Part shown: positions 35,038-48,500 of the stretch, piece by piece
Layout of the letters: every line of letters begins with the position of its first letter
Position numbering within the stretch: the stretch's first letter is position 1
From: Tubiluchus corallicola
Lineage: Eukaryota; Priapulida; Priapulimorpha; Priapulimorphida; Tubiluchidae
Assembly: GCA_030141605.1 (NCBI GenBank)
Contig: JAQGDQ010000110.1
Location: 191,768-255,767, forward strand
Reading direction: 5' to 3'
DNA length: 64,000 bases
Notes under the pieces: model-generated
What the model saw: only the letters and a program-made list of their open reading frames with translations
Databases searched by the model: none
What the model was told of the DNA's origin: nothing
Translations under genes and position numbers: made by a program

Positions 35038-36567
35038 TTTTGGTAAGCATTTATGTCAAATTAAATTGTAGCCATCCTATGTTATCCCTGCATGATGTAC
35101 ATTGAATTGCTTTAAATATACTCAAATTAAGTTAAACCTCATCGAATCTAACAATTAGATGTTTAAAAAGCTAATCTTTAATTAGATCATCATGAAAGAT
35201 ATGCTTGAATTAGTCGCATGCCAGAACTATGTCCATTAGCATTTCACACAGACCAAGCATGAGTATATTGGCAGTCTCACTATTTTTAGTCCTTATTTGA
35301 ACCAAATTCAACTAAAAAAGTGAAAAATCGAGCTTCATGAAAAATGACCTTTTGTGTTTTATATCCCCTGTTAATGTTTCTTTGCTCTGCTGTTTTGCTT
35401 TTTTTCCAAAATTTTGTCTTCCAGTCTTTCTTTGGAAAGACTTAGCAGAACTTTGCGAGACTCAAAAAAATTGTCTGCGTACATTATGTAGTGTAGCATT
35501 AGCACACACGCTAGTAAAACTTAGTGTAGGGTAACGAAAAACGGTGATAGGTCACCTAACAACCAGTCTTATAATTTTCCTGTTCTTTTGGGTGTCTACA
35601 AGAAATTATTTGGCAGCCGTGTCTGCCTTTATGATTTCTAAATTTGTCGTTAGATGGCGCAACAGCTTGTTGAACTGAAAAATAAATATGATCGTGTGCT
35701 TTTCAATGGACGTGATTTAGTATTTTACGCTACATTTCACACGCTTGACACACAGTCAGACCAGGAAATATCGCTTGAATGAGTTCAATTATAACTGGGT
35801 TACTGACATTATGTATTGTCATGATTTCTAAAAGCAGTCAATGGGTATCTTGTGCAGGTGGCGCAGGTAAATTAAGATCTCTCTTTGGAAATTTTTGTTA
35901 CAAGTACTCTTGTTGTGGTGGTAGCTTTAAATTTGTTGATCAGTTTGACGAGTCATTTATTTTCTGATTTGTGCGTTAATCACTTAGGCTGAAGAAAGTT
36001 TATGTTTTGCTTTATATATTGTTCATGATTAACTTTTACTGATTGCAGTGATACGGTAATTTAATTATATGGAAGTAGACCAAATGCTGTAACAGTTTGC
36101 AGATTACAGTGCCGTGAAGATTGGCTGTGTTATCTTGTATGCGTTTTATTTTTCCGCTATTAGCTAAGTTTGAGCTGATGTGAAGTGACATTAAATAGAC
36201 TTAACGTTTAAAATTCGGTGTGCATTCCATCCTACTTAATATTACCTTTTAGTACTAGACAAATTTGACATAATTTAAATAGTCACCTTAGTTACCCATC
36301 ACCTTAGTTAATTTAGGTTTTAACCATTTTGTTGGGTGAGCATGTCTAAGAAACCTGCATAGTTCATTTTTTTCGTTTGATTTTTTTATCGTCATATTTT
36401 TGTTTATGTGAAAATTTTGCCTAAAAATGTAATTTTCTTTTTGTTAAAATTTAGTTTTGTTGCTATTTGATCCATTGAAAAATAATTATGTAATTGTCTT
36501 TAATAGGTAGCCGATTACACTTGGCACTACATCATGCCATAGATTTTGAAGGAGGAGCAGTATCGTT
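35038..36567 (+). other. Upstream region of the DOMON/EGF/CUB gene
   Basis: AT-rich DNA without a supported gene. Two small overlapping frames occur at 35654-35782 (42 codons) and 35779-35967, joined by ATGA. A good donor (GCGCAG|GTAAAT, exon end 35866) could splice to an acceptor at 36507 upstream of the large gene's ATG. The spliced frame would be out of phase with that gene, so at best this is a 5' UTR leader with upstream ORFs. Confidence 0.35.
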
Positions 36568-39500
36568 ATGTTCGTTCACACAAGTCTGTGCTTGCTGGTG
36601 CTGTCATCTATTGTGCAAGCACATGTTCGTCTTGTGTATCCTCCTGCTAGAAAGTACGACTTTGACGCTTTGGACAACATTGATGGAGAGGCGCCGTGCG
36701 GGATGCCAAGAGGTAATCTGTGTTGTTTTTGTAGTAAACGTTGTTTATTTGAGTGACTGTGGCATTAGGCATAATTGGTAGGACTGCGTAGTTATGAATC
36801 GGAGTCAGTAAAAATCCTGCACACTCAAACTCATTAGTTTGGAAATGCCTCTAGACCCCTAATTAAGTGAGTTTTTGAACATTGTTTTGCATTACATGAA
36901 ATGAATTGCATTACATCCATTTATTAAGTTTACACTGCACACGTTTTCTTATAGTGTTGACTTGATGTGTCTTCATGTGCTGATGATTTATAAACTTTGT
37001 ATGTTACATATTGTTCTGTAGTAATTGTACACATTGGCACCGTATATAATAAATCTAAAAAAAATCCAAAAAATGAATTAATGGACAACCTGTGAAACAG
37101 AAATAATTATTTCTGTTTTTATTCCTGGTATTTTGAAGACACTTGAAGCCGATTTGCTTTTTTAATAGAATCTGTGTGCCATGTGGTTGAACCATTGAGG
37201 TGACTGCAGTGTCTCTTGCCTTTAATTGTACCTTATTGATTTTTAAATTATAGTGGCTATATAGTAGCTTTTTCGGGACGAAAATGTTCAGTTTAATGTT
37301 TTAACCCAGATTCTTAAAATGGAATAGAGTTCATATTTTAAGCACCCCAGAGTCAATAGAGTTGGTAGATCTTACAAATCCAAACAATGTTAGTAATAGA
37401 TGACAGCACTAAGTATTGTAGTGGAACTGTTTTTACAATGGGGAAGGGTTTGGCTTAGCAGGAGACCTAGCCTCATTTAATTTTTTAACAGCTCACTAGA
37501 TTAATGATATTCCACTGAACCTGCCATTGCTGGTTTGGATCTGCAAGAACTAGTCCAACGTGGTCCACACTTTACAGTTCCACATGGCTTGTCTGGTTAT
37601 GCAAAAATTTATCTAAGTATTTAATTTCTAAAAACAACAAACTTTTATTTCAAATATGTACGTTCATCTCTAGCATTTATATTTCTACTTACTAGTGTGC
37701 ACTTAGCCCAAATGAAATTGTAAGTCAACTTTTATGTTGGTCAAAAAATCTTTTGTAAAAATGAGTTAGTGCCAGCAGGCAGCTTCTGCTTTTTTCACGA
37801 CATTCTGACGTATCTTTTGATACACTAGAAGTAAAAAAGTTTTTCTGCTGACCTGGGAAAGGAAACCCAGAGGAACTTGAGTATTTGCTTGACCTAATCA
37901 TATTCTGGTCTGTTATCTGAATTCAGCATTTGTAACACTGATAATTCATTTTCTCGTATCTGATGCAGTATTTGCAAAGATAAGAGCACATTGCAAACTA
38001 TAAATGTAATCATAGGAGATGGTTGAATTATATCATAATAATAAACAAGTTCTAATGATATGTAGTTTTTCATTTCCTAATTTAGAACTTGTATATTAGA
38101 TAGTAAGCTTTATGCTAATACTATATTACCTCAAGAAATAAACACAATCATAGTAACAATGTCTGTAAATGCATTTCCTTCCATTTCCTTTTAGTTAAGT
38201 GCAAATGCAGTTCGCAAGGAGTGCTAAAAATCTTAACTAAATGCTGACCATAGTCATATATATATATCTACTGTGTACACAATAATTATTACATATGAGG
38301 TAAAGGAATTCTTTAATGAATTGATAGGCTAACGAAAAATAATCAGCACAGTAGCCATGCCAATGAACTCGGTGTAGTCACATCACTGCAATACAAATAT
38401 GAATACAATTGGGTAATAATAATATTAGGCTGACAGCTTAACATCTTCCTGCCCAGAGCTATGGCCGTTTTTACGTGACTTAACCAACTTATATGATATC
38501 AATTTGTCTAGGTCTTTTGACTTGCAAACTTTCATTATTGCATTTTACATCACTGATGCTTACCCTCGATTTGTAGTTGATTTGACCTATTTTCATACAT
38601 AATTTAGCTTGTTCTTTTCATACACATATACATTTATTACTGGGGCGAGCAGTAGTCTTACTGGCAAAAATGAAATTGTTTAGTATGAGTAACATTCAAT
38701 TCGTTGTTCAAAGTATTGCACATTTGCATTTCACATTTCACAAAACTGTTGTTTTACAGGATTTGGTCCGGTTACCATCCTCGAAGAAGGCTCGGATGTC
38801 AGTATGGTCTGGGACATGGCATGGACTGGACCAGCTTCACTGAGACCACTGCTGAATTACAGTATTGAATTGTTGGATGCTAGCGATCGTATCGTTGCCA
38901 CACTGGCACAAGCTAAATTCTTTGCTAAATTTGGAGATGATATCCCTGTAATGGCCAGAGTAGTGACCCTGCCTCAGTATGTCATAGGTAAATATATGCT
39001 GTATTCATAGTTACTTTAGCGGAAAACGTGTTTATTTTAGTGTTAAATTTGAACAACCAATTGTTCTCTAGCACGGTAGTGCCTGGCCACTAACGTAGTT
39101 AGCATCTTGCAAATGAAATTACTGAGGTGCATCAAATGCAAAATCTTAAGTTGTCAAAGCAACTTTTCAAGTTTGCTTACTGTTGAATAGGCAGTTATTT
39201 GGGTCATGCTAAAACCGTCTTTACTATGGATGAATAAAAAGTAGCCGAATCTAATGTAGATCAGTTTGATTTATGCCTTTAGCCTGGTTTGCAGCGATTG
39301 ATATGAATTCTTTTACTGAAATCTTTCTGCAGTGAAAAACCTGCACATGTTGTAACTTGCTTAGTGCGGCGATGATTTGTGGCTAAATTTTTCCCCGTTA
39401 ATAATCTGTTGCACTGATGAAGCAAGATCAATTCCAGCATTGAGTTTTTAATCAGCATCCTTTAGTTTGATTAAATACTCAGTTTGTGAAAACAATTAAT

Positions 39501-42500
39501 TTATTCTATTCACTTTTCACTTGTTTTTAAATTTTGTACTGTTTGTTAAATTAAAATCAGTTTTATATGCACAAAAAAGTTATAGTATGGAATATTTGAT
39601 GCAGATAAAAGGTGAAAGATGGATGATACAAACTGCAAACTTGCACAACACTACATGTAGGACTGTGTTAGAGATAGATGAAAAAAGTATGTGATCCACA
39701 AAATGATAAAACACAGAAGAAAACCTGATTTGTTAAAGTTGTTAGATACTGACGTTTTACTTAAAATTTAGTATTTACTAATTCCATAATCTTTTTTTTT
39801 GTAATGGTAGACATATGCACAGAAGTATGAAATAAGTTGAGCTAATTTTTTCACAATGTACTTATAGGTAATTACTTCACACTGAGGCTTTCTTCGATGC
39901 TACCAGAAAACATTACATTCTGGACCTGTGCTGACGTGAATATAGTACCACTAGGTATTTTGTCCTATAGTTTTAGAATAATACGTTTACTTGGTGGTAC
40001 AAACCCGCAACTATTTATTTAAATTTTGAAACCAAATTTCGAAAAACAGAAAATGTGACATGGATTCAAAGTGAATCAAAATTAAAATATATCATATTAC
40101 TTATTCTAAGCATTCTAAACATTTTACTGTAACTGTAAAGGATGAACTTTAGAATGTCTTGATGGCTGAGGAACATAGTAGTCCAGCAGTCTAAGGTATC
40201 TGCTTTGCAAGCAGAAGGTCCTGGGTTGAATTCCAGACTATGCTTGATTTTTTCACATTTCTGTTTCTCAAGTTTGGCTTTAAAAGTTAATTAATGGTGG
40301 GTTTATACCATCATTAATATTAATCGTGATATTAAGACAATAAATAATTAATATAATTACTTGTTTCGGGCTTTTCTTCTTGATAACGGGTCCTGGTCCT
40401 GTTATCACCATCAGCATAATAAATAGGTTGTGCCATCACTTGATGAATTGTAATTTTTCAGAGCATCAGATTGTCTGGAAAAAAGTAACATAACATATGC
40501 GTTTTTTTCTTGTATAATAAACCAGTTTGCATATTTATGTGAAATATGCTTTTAGGGCAGCTAAAACTGATCTACAATGGAGACTACTGCTCTAAGCATG
40601 GAACATTTGACAATGGGACAAGTACCTGTCGTTGCGAATACCTCTACTCTGGAGAGCGATGCCAATTCCTGGATGAATGTTGGAAAGACGGAGACTGTGG
40701 AGAAGGAAGAGGTACACATATCTCCATTTCATCAGCAAAATTGTTGTCGGTGCTAATATGGATTTTTATGTGAACACTTGACAGTGAGTGTAAAAATAGT
40801 CCTGTTTTATTTTTAAGGAAAATGCATTGATACGGGAATGATTGGTTCATATCCCAGAATGCAATGTTATTGTCATTGGGGATATTTTGGTAACAAGTGT
40901 GGTCAGGAGTCAACAGTGAAGAATCCCATGTACAATCCGGACAAATATCGGATCTTTCACCTCGGACGGTGGCTCACTCTATTCTGGAGAGTTTTACATC
41001 GTAATCCAGCTCAAGGCCGTTTTCAGGTATCAAGAATGTTAATGCGCTTAGACTACTAGTTTACCAAAGTTTTAGTAATTGTAGTGGTCTAACATGCGAA
41101 ATTTTCAGTAACTGTTTCATTTGCCGTACTGATTCTGGCTATTTACGTAGTCACATCAATGCATAGCTGAGACGTGCACCAGTTCAATGTCTTATCTTAA
41201 AGATTTGACCTTGATAATTTGCATGGTTTTGATCTTCCACATTGAACAGGACTTTCTACTGATTCCACGGCATTGGCTAACGTCACAAATTGTATAAAAA
41301 AAGAAATCATTTTTGTAGCATTGTGAGAACGGACAACAGGAAGCTGAAGTTTCATGTTAGTGCTGCCTAAGCTGTAAGTTGCTTATTAAAGTTTAGCAAA
41401 TTATTTTTTAACAAATTTATTTTAGAGCTGTTTTCTTCTAGGGTGAGGTAGAAATGATTTTACGTTCAGTGGGAGAAAGCTATGTTGCTTTGGGATGGCG
41501 ACCAAAAGGTAAACATAAGACACAGACATAATTTCTCTTAGATTTTTAAGCTAGTTTATGTAAAATTTATTTTAAAAATTAGATCTGTTTATTAGGAAAA
41601 TCATCAGAAGTTTAGTGCTGAATAAGTTCTTAAAATGTGTGCATTATAAAAGATGTTACTATGTTATTCTTAACTATATTGTTTTCCTTTGTTTTGCTTT
41701 TCCTTAAAGCAAATGAGGTGATATGTTATATATTATTCACAAACCTTGAATATTTTGAAAATGACATTTTTGTTATTCTTGTTGACCATAACATAGTTTG
41801 GAACATTATCACTAATATTTCATTAAGAGTTAATATTTATGCTAAACTTTGATTCATGTTTAGGATTGACAGTTAAATGTCAGGAGTTTCCTCGCTTGCC
41901 GAGTGGCTCCTACGGGGCAGATACGGGTACTGTAAATAGTAACGATCATAAGTCAACGCCATCGCGCAGCGGAAAGAAAAAACGGCGGAAAAAAACCAGG
42001 TGGAGTAAGACACATCCCCTTCATCCGATGGCTTGTACAGATATGGTTATTGGTGCTGCTAAAGGTGCTTTATTTACTTTTTTCCACAGTAATTAATTTT
42101 ATTGAAAAATGTAGCTAATAAAATTAAATCAAAGAGTTGGAATGGTGTCTCGTGTTAGAGAAATATTTGTTAATACTAAGATAGTTCTGCTACAACCATC
42201 AAATGTAAACAGACATTGCAGCTGAGTACTGGATGTCTGCCTGGAGATTGCCAAGCTAAAAGGTTTCGTACTTCAGGTAATTTAACACGGGTATTTGACT
42301 ATTATTCTTGGGACATGGCCACACCGAGAGTAGATGGATTTTTCGGTGGACGCGATGATCTGACAGCCGCAGTTGGTCACGAAGATGACGGAGTCACAAC
42401 TATACTTTTCCGAAAGAGACTCGTAGGTAGGTGCACTATCACTTTTGCTTCTCAGAAATCATTGTTCGTGTTTTTACTAAGACTTCCTTTTCCAAGATTT

Positions 42501-45500
42501 TGCGACACAGAATTAATTTCAACAAATTGATGCTATTAATTCGCATTGAAAGAACAGCTTTTAAAATTTGCACGTCATACTTGGGAATTTTGCGTATTTC
42601 TTTTATACTCGTACATAATAAAATCTACTGTCTATTAATGACAGCTAAAGTAATTATGCTCATAGAGTGGTAAAAACGCAAAAACGTTTGTGGCGACAAA
42701 GCCTATATTATTTAAAATGTTAATCGAATTAAGATAATAAATGTTCATAATATTGTGCATTATTGTACTAAATTTGAACTTATCCTGTGAGTTGATTTAA
42801 TTTTTTTACTAAGCCTTCTTTTTCCAAGACTTTTTGTCAGTATCATTTTCCATTTAATGTCAACCTAACTATTTTATCACCAACCTTGATTTTAAATTCT
42901 GTTCTGTTTTACTGAGGCTTTTGTTGCTTGAGTTATACGTTTATCTGCTTTGATTCAAATAGTTAGATACTGTGTCCTTGAATGACTTGATATCCATTTT
43001 TATGAAGTACTAAGCAAATATATGAATGGGTCCTTGAATGGTTTTTATTAAAGTACAAGTATTTCGGCACTTGCTTGAGTCAATTAGGGGAGGGCTTGTA
43101 ATTTTAAATTCTAAAATTCTAAATTATAGTTTGCATTGATTATGCTGATTGAGGCTCCCATAATTGGTATTTGAATTTCGAATGTTTGTATTTGTGCTTA
43201 TACGTATACTCCCAAAATATTTGTATTTGAATAAAAATCATGTATTGGTGCATTTGTATCTGCTTAGTAAATAAAATAGTATGTTTCTGTATTTTTATTA
43301 GCCATTTTTATTGTCTATATGAATTTCTAGTTTTTGCCAAGAACTAAATATCAAAGGTTATAATATAGTATAACGTATAATAGGTTAAAGTATAATTGCA
43401 ACAGTAACAGTTTGACTAACATGCTTAACCTCTTGCTGATGTACGATGAGCCACCTGTTATTTGTGGCAGGTGTGACCTAATAAACTAATTAACACCTGT
43501 CAGTGAAAACAGGTTGTTCAATTGCTATTGACACTGTTATTGTTTATGTTTATGTTTGTGAGCAAGGCTTTAATTAGTAATATTAACCTTTTTGATATTA
43601 AATTAGCACAGTCTGTAAAAACTTGTTTGTGTAAGTGGCAGTTTCGTTTAGGAAACCTGCTTTGTGGTTGTGTGTGTTCATTCGTAAATGTCAAGTTTCC
43701 TGTTTTAGTATACTGAAAATGGCAAGCCTTTATTACACGCTTCAAACAGAATGATACTAAAGAGCATCACAAACGGGATTAATTTACAGCTGAAAGTTAA
43801 CCCTTGATCACTAACTACTTGACTTCTTAAACTAGAACTTCTTCCTCTATAACGTATATACCTTTTTTAGCGGTGTTTAGTCACGAGTATTATAACCTGG
43901 CCAAAATTCAAATGTTATTGTCTCTGTTAGAGTGCAGTGCATGCAAATGTTTGCTGATCATAGTGTAGTCAAGATGCCTTGGGCAGCAAGTGACCCCAAT
44001 CAGTACAATGCTTTTGATTACCTTCAATTATCATGTTTGGCACTCTGCTTGGCTGCGGACTGTTTGTCAAGGTGACTAAGTGATTTGTATGAAAGGGAAG
44101 TTTGCATGAGGAATTTCTGGAAGACCTCGCACTTTATTAATTCGGGAGTTGTCCGTAGCTGAATTTTTGTCGTGGTGTGAAGTTTTGAAATTAATTATAC
44201 TCATCGAATCTCCATAGTTGATACAAAAACTTTAAAGAAATGTACAATATACAATAATAAATGTATAATATACAATATACTGTATATCTGATTTCAGAAT
44301 TGAGAATTTTTTTTTTAGTTTTTTATTATTACTGCTTACTGAGGCATAGAGTTCCTCCAATGTACGAAGTGGCGTTTATGTAGCATCCGGATTGCGTATG
44401 TGTTATGGGGGTGTGGAATAGGTCAAATCGGTTTATATTACTTTCAGTGCGCATGTTTATCTGACCTGCATTATGCTTATATTCTTCTGCCATTTCCTGT
44501 TAGTTTTTTTTCCCAGCTATCCCGCAGGTGGATAATGCATATGGCATTCCGGATGTTACATAAACGCCACTTAAGAATGTCAAAAAGAAGCTGCACAACT
44601 TATATGCATTATTTAAATTAAAAGGGAAAAACTGACTTTAGAAAATCTTTTTAATAGACCCAAAATGTGGCATTTGGAAAAGTAAAATGCAGAAATGAAC
44701 ATATTGTAATAATTAGATTGTAATTTTCTTTTAACACAATTCAAATGAAATCAAAGTGTTGAGTTCATCTTTATCTTATTGAGGGTGAAATTTGAGACAT
44801 CTTTGCAAGCTCTCATTTTAGGGATTAGCCTTGATTATTATGTGGTTTCCGGTTGAAACAGAACTATCAGGACTTGTGAGTCTTGTTAAATAGTTCTTAT
44901 AGTTGTTAAATACTACTTTAAAGAATGATTACTTGCATAAAATATCTACATGGATAAGCTTGCCCAGCTGAGAAGTCTTATTTAGCCTAGCAATCAAACA
45001 GCTTGAAAAATCAGGGAAACCTTAGATTACAATGTTGTGTGCCACCACCGAGTTCTACTAGTAATAATAGTAAATTGATTAAAAGTCCAATATGAAACAT
45101 TTACACAGTCTCAAATACAACTTGTGGGTTAGTGAAAGTATCTGTATTCATTTATTTTTGACCATAGTTAAAACTCCAAACTACACCTGTATTCTAAAAA
45201 CTTAGGATCCTTCAGTAACTGTGTAACATAGAAAATGGTTATTGCAAATAAGCTATATATTGAGTTATACAGAAACCACATTTTCTTTTTGCTTGTTTCA
45301 GCAACTGATGATGCTGATCACAGCATTCACAATACAGCCATGCATGTCATTTGGGCAGTGGGACGGGCATTCTACCACTCCCTGTACCAACCAGATCTGC
45401 TGAAATATCACGGTGTCTCAGCTGAACGGAGAGGGATGACACTTCTGAACTTTTTCAGCTCTGAGTATGGTAAATAGTTGTTTTGATACGTCGATTGTAC

Positions 45501-48500
45501 ATGTTGCTTGTAAATGGTATTATAGTTGTAACATTAAAATGTTATTAATGTATTGTATTTATGAAGATCAAAAGTTAAAGGATAAAATGCAATTTTCATT
45601 GTTAAATGCAATTTCATTTTGTCGTGGTATTCACTAATAATGGAAGTAAATACTGGGGACTTTTTGTGAAACATGATGTTAGTCAGTATGGGAAGTTTGT
45701 CTTTTGTAACGTCATGGTGTTAGAAATAGCGATCTCCATTAAATAATGCTAATTCTGGTTAATAAATGAGTGAGTGATTACTTGAAAATTTACTTTGGAG
45801 GCAGATATCGTATCACCTCCGTCGATTTATTTCGTTCATAAATGATATACAAGCAATCCAACATTTGTAAGATACTTTTAACAGTTCATTGTCTTGTGTT
45901 GAAGATTGTCCTGTATAGATTCTTGTCCTGCCACAAGTCTCATCGTATCAAACAGAACTTGCTATTCAGTGCTAGGTTTCATCTTGCAGTGTCAAACTCC
46001 ATAAAAAACAAACACACAAACCGTCCACAAGTTGACATATTTCAAACAGCGTTATGATGCTTCACACAGTGGAATGCACCAAAAATTTGTTGAAATGTCA
46101 AATTTTTTGCTTTTTTATAAAAACAAATGCTAAACGTATTGGATTTTTATATTCTAGCATGAAATTATCAAGAAAATGTTTAAAACATACTAAAAATTTA
46201 TTTTTATAACCCCATATCCACTTCTCTGACATGAAACTAGTAATGTAATTGTAAAAAACTTCAAACTCTGATTGTAGCTCGTGGAAGCTGTCATTTTTTA
46301 CCTGTTTTTTCTGTTGCCAAGCCCAGATCTTCATCAGGAAGAGCCATCTACTGGATTTAAACATAATTTCAATGTTCTCTTGCTTAGTTCGTAGCAACCA
46401 GCATTTGTGCGTTTGCTACGTGTTTTGTACAGACTCAACGAAAAACAATGGCTAACTTTAACAGCGATTTTCTCAAGGTTGTGTTTTTCAGTGTGCAGCC
46501 TGAACTTCAACTTCAACTTGGATTATCTCAGCTTAAAAATAACACAGAGCAATGAGCTTGGTATCAAAATGATCCTCATGAAAATGCTTAATTGCCCACT
46601 TATTTACGTTTCTGCTATGCAAGCACGCATATAGTTTTTTAGCTTGTTTGTTAGATTATGATTTTAGTTATTGCAGAATTCAAATAATTATGGTTAGCAT
46701 GTTTTTTAGAATTAAATGAAGCCTGTTATGATAACAATTGCCATAACCATGCAACCTGCTATGGACTCAGCAGAAAGAATTTCATATGTGTTTGTCCAGA
46801 AGGCTTTACAGGCAGTACATGTGATCAAGGTAAATGAGCTTCATATCAAGTTGAATGTTGCAGCAGCTTTTATATAATTTTTCTTAATATTATTCTTAGG
46901 TATTCTTAGCACATTTGTGCTAGACAACACACTTTCTAAGATTTAAAGGAGAAAATCATATTCTTCTGGTTTTGCTTTTTTCGCATTTTAGGTAGTTGTT
47001 TTACAAACAGAAACTTGTTACAATTTAGAGAGATTTTACTGTATCTCTTAGGCAAAATGTGGAAAAATTTCTTAAATTTGTATAAGTTTAGATGCATTGA
47101 AACCTTGAGAGATTTGACTGTATCTCTTAGGCAAAATGTGGAAAAATTTCTTAAACATGTATAAGGTTAGATGCATTGAAACTTTGAGAGATTTGACTGC
47201 ATCTCTTAGGCAAAATGTGGAAAAATTTCTTAAACATGTATAAGGTTAAATCCATTGAAACTTTGAAAATGCTCCAGCTTTGTGTTAATATTTAATTTGC
47301 GGCAAGGTATTGATGCTGATTCACTTGATACAAACATTAAAGCATGACAAGAATGTCTTAGTATTCAGTTTCGATGACTATTTTTCCATTATGCAGCAGT
47401 TGTCAAAGGCAGTTTAATTTAACTTCTTTTTATATGCTTTATTTTTCAGTTTTGGATCCTTGCGATTATCTAACTTGCAGGAACGGTGGCACGTGTGTTG
47501 CTGATGACAGCAACGATGCTCACTGCATATGCGCTGAAGGCTACATCGGAGTGGAGTGCGAATTTAGAACAGGTATATCTTACGTAAACACTGCTACATA
47601 CAGTACATACTTAGATTGTAAATTTCCAGTGTAAAGCTGTTGTTTAATTCTGCAAGTCATTTCCTGTAATTTTAGTTTAATTGTTTACTTGTTGGTTCAT
47701 TTATTGATTTATTTCAGTTATTTTTTGTTTATTTTTGTTCATTTATTCGTAGTATCTACAGCGCTACGGTCAGTGAATATAAGCACAACACGCTGTTCCG
47801 GTAGCTTCCATTATCCCCCAGAATGCACGGATAATGACTGTGTTTACAGAGCTTCTTGGGTCTACAATGAAACCATTGAATTTCTCATCGAAGCTAAAAC
47901 GTATGGTAAAACCTGGACTGGGATTGGATTCAACAAGCGACCCAGCATGGTAAGGTTTAATTTCATATTCTCTAATGTGCTAAAAATAGAGGCTATTTTA
48001 GCCATTTGTCAAAGATAATTCTCTGAGTTAAGACACTGTAATGGTTTACAAATCTTAACTAGTTTTTGATGTGTTTATGTCCTCTCTGAACATGCAGATA
48101 TTGTTAGAGGTAGCATTCAATTAAAACTGCTCAGAAACTGATTTTCTTGGTGTTTGTCTATTCTTTTATCGACCAGACTCGATGTTGCTTAAGTTTGATT
48201 GTTATGTTAGCACTTAGATGTTCTTCTGACGCAGAGAAAGTGTACCATAATTGTAACTATTGTAACGTATCTTTCTATACTGTCTAATCTATTCTGTTCT
48301 GTTCTGTACTGTGTTGTTATTACAGTTAAATGCAGACATAATAGTTGGTTGGGTCAGTGGTGGGGAGGTCCACGTGTCCAGTGTCACTGACCGTCATGTG
48401 TCCATGTTCTACATGAAGCCTGAAATAGATGAACAAATGGAGTGAGTAATTTTTTTCTTGCTACTTTTGCCTTGACAAGTGCTGTTACTTACGTGAACAG

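Noticed and set aside
35654-35967. Two small overlapping ORFs (42 and 62 codons), the second with a hydrophobic start like a signal peptide
   Set aside because: No family resemblance. Splicing from the donor at 35866 to the acceptor at 36507 is out of phase with the downstream gene. Upstream ORFs or chance frames are more likely.
46098-46634. Overlapping open frames on both strands within intron 9
   Set aside because: They lie in an intron bounded by in-phase exons, the frames are broken and no domain is recognisable. Possibly old transposon debris, but unsupported.
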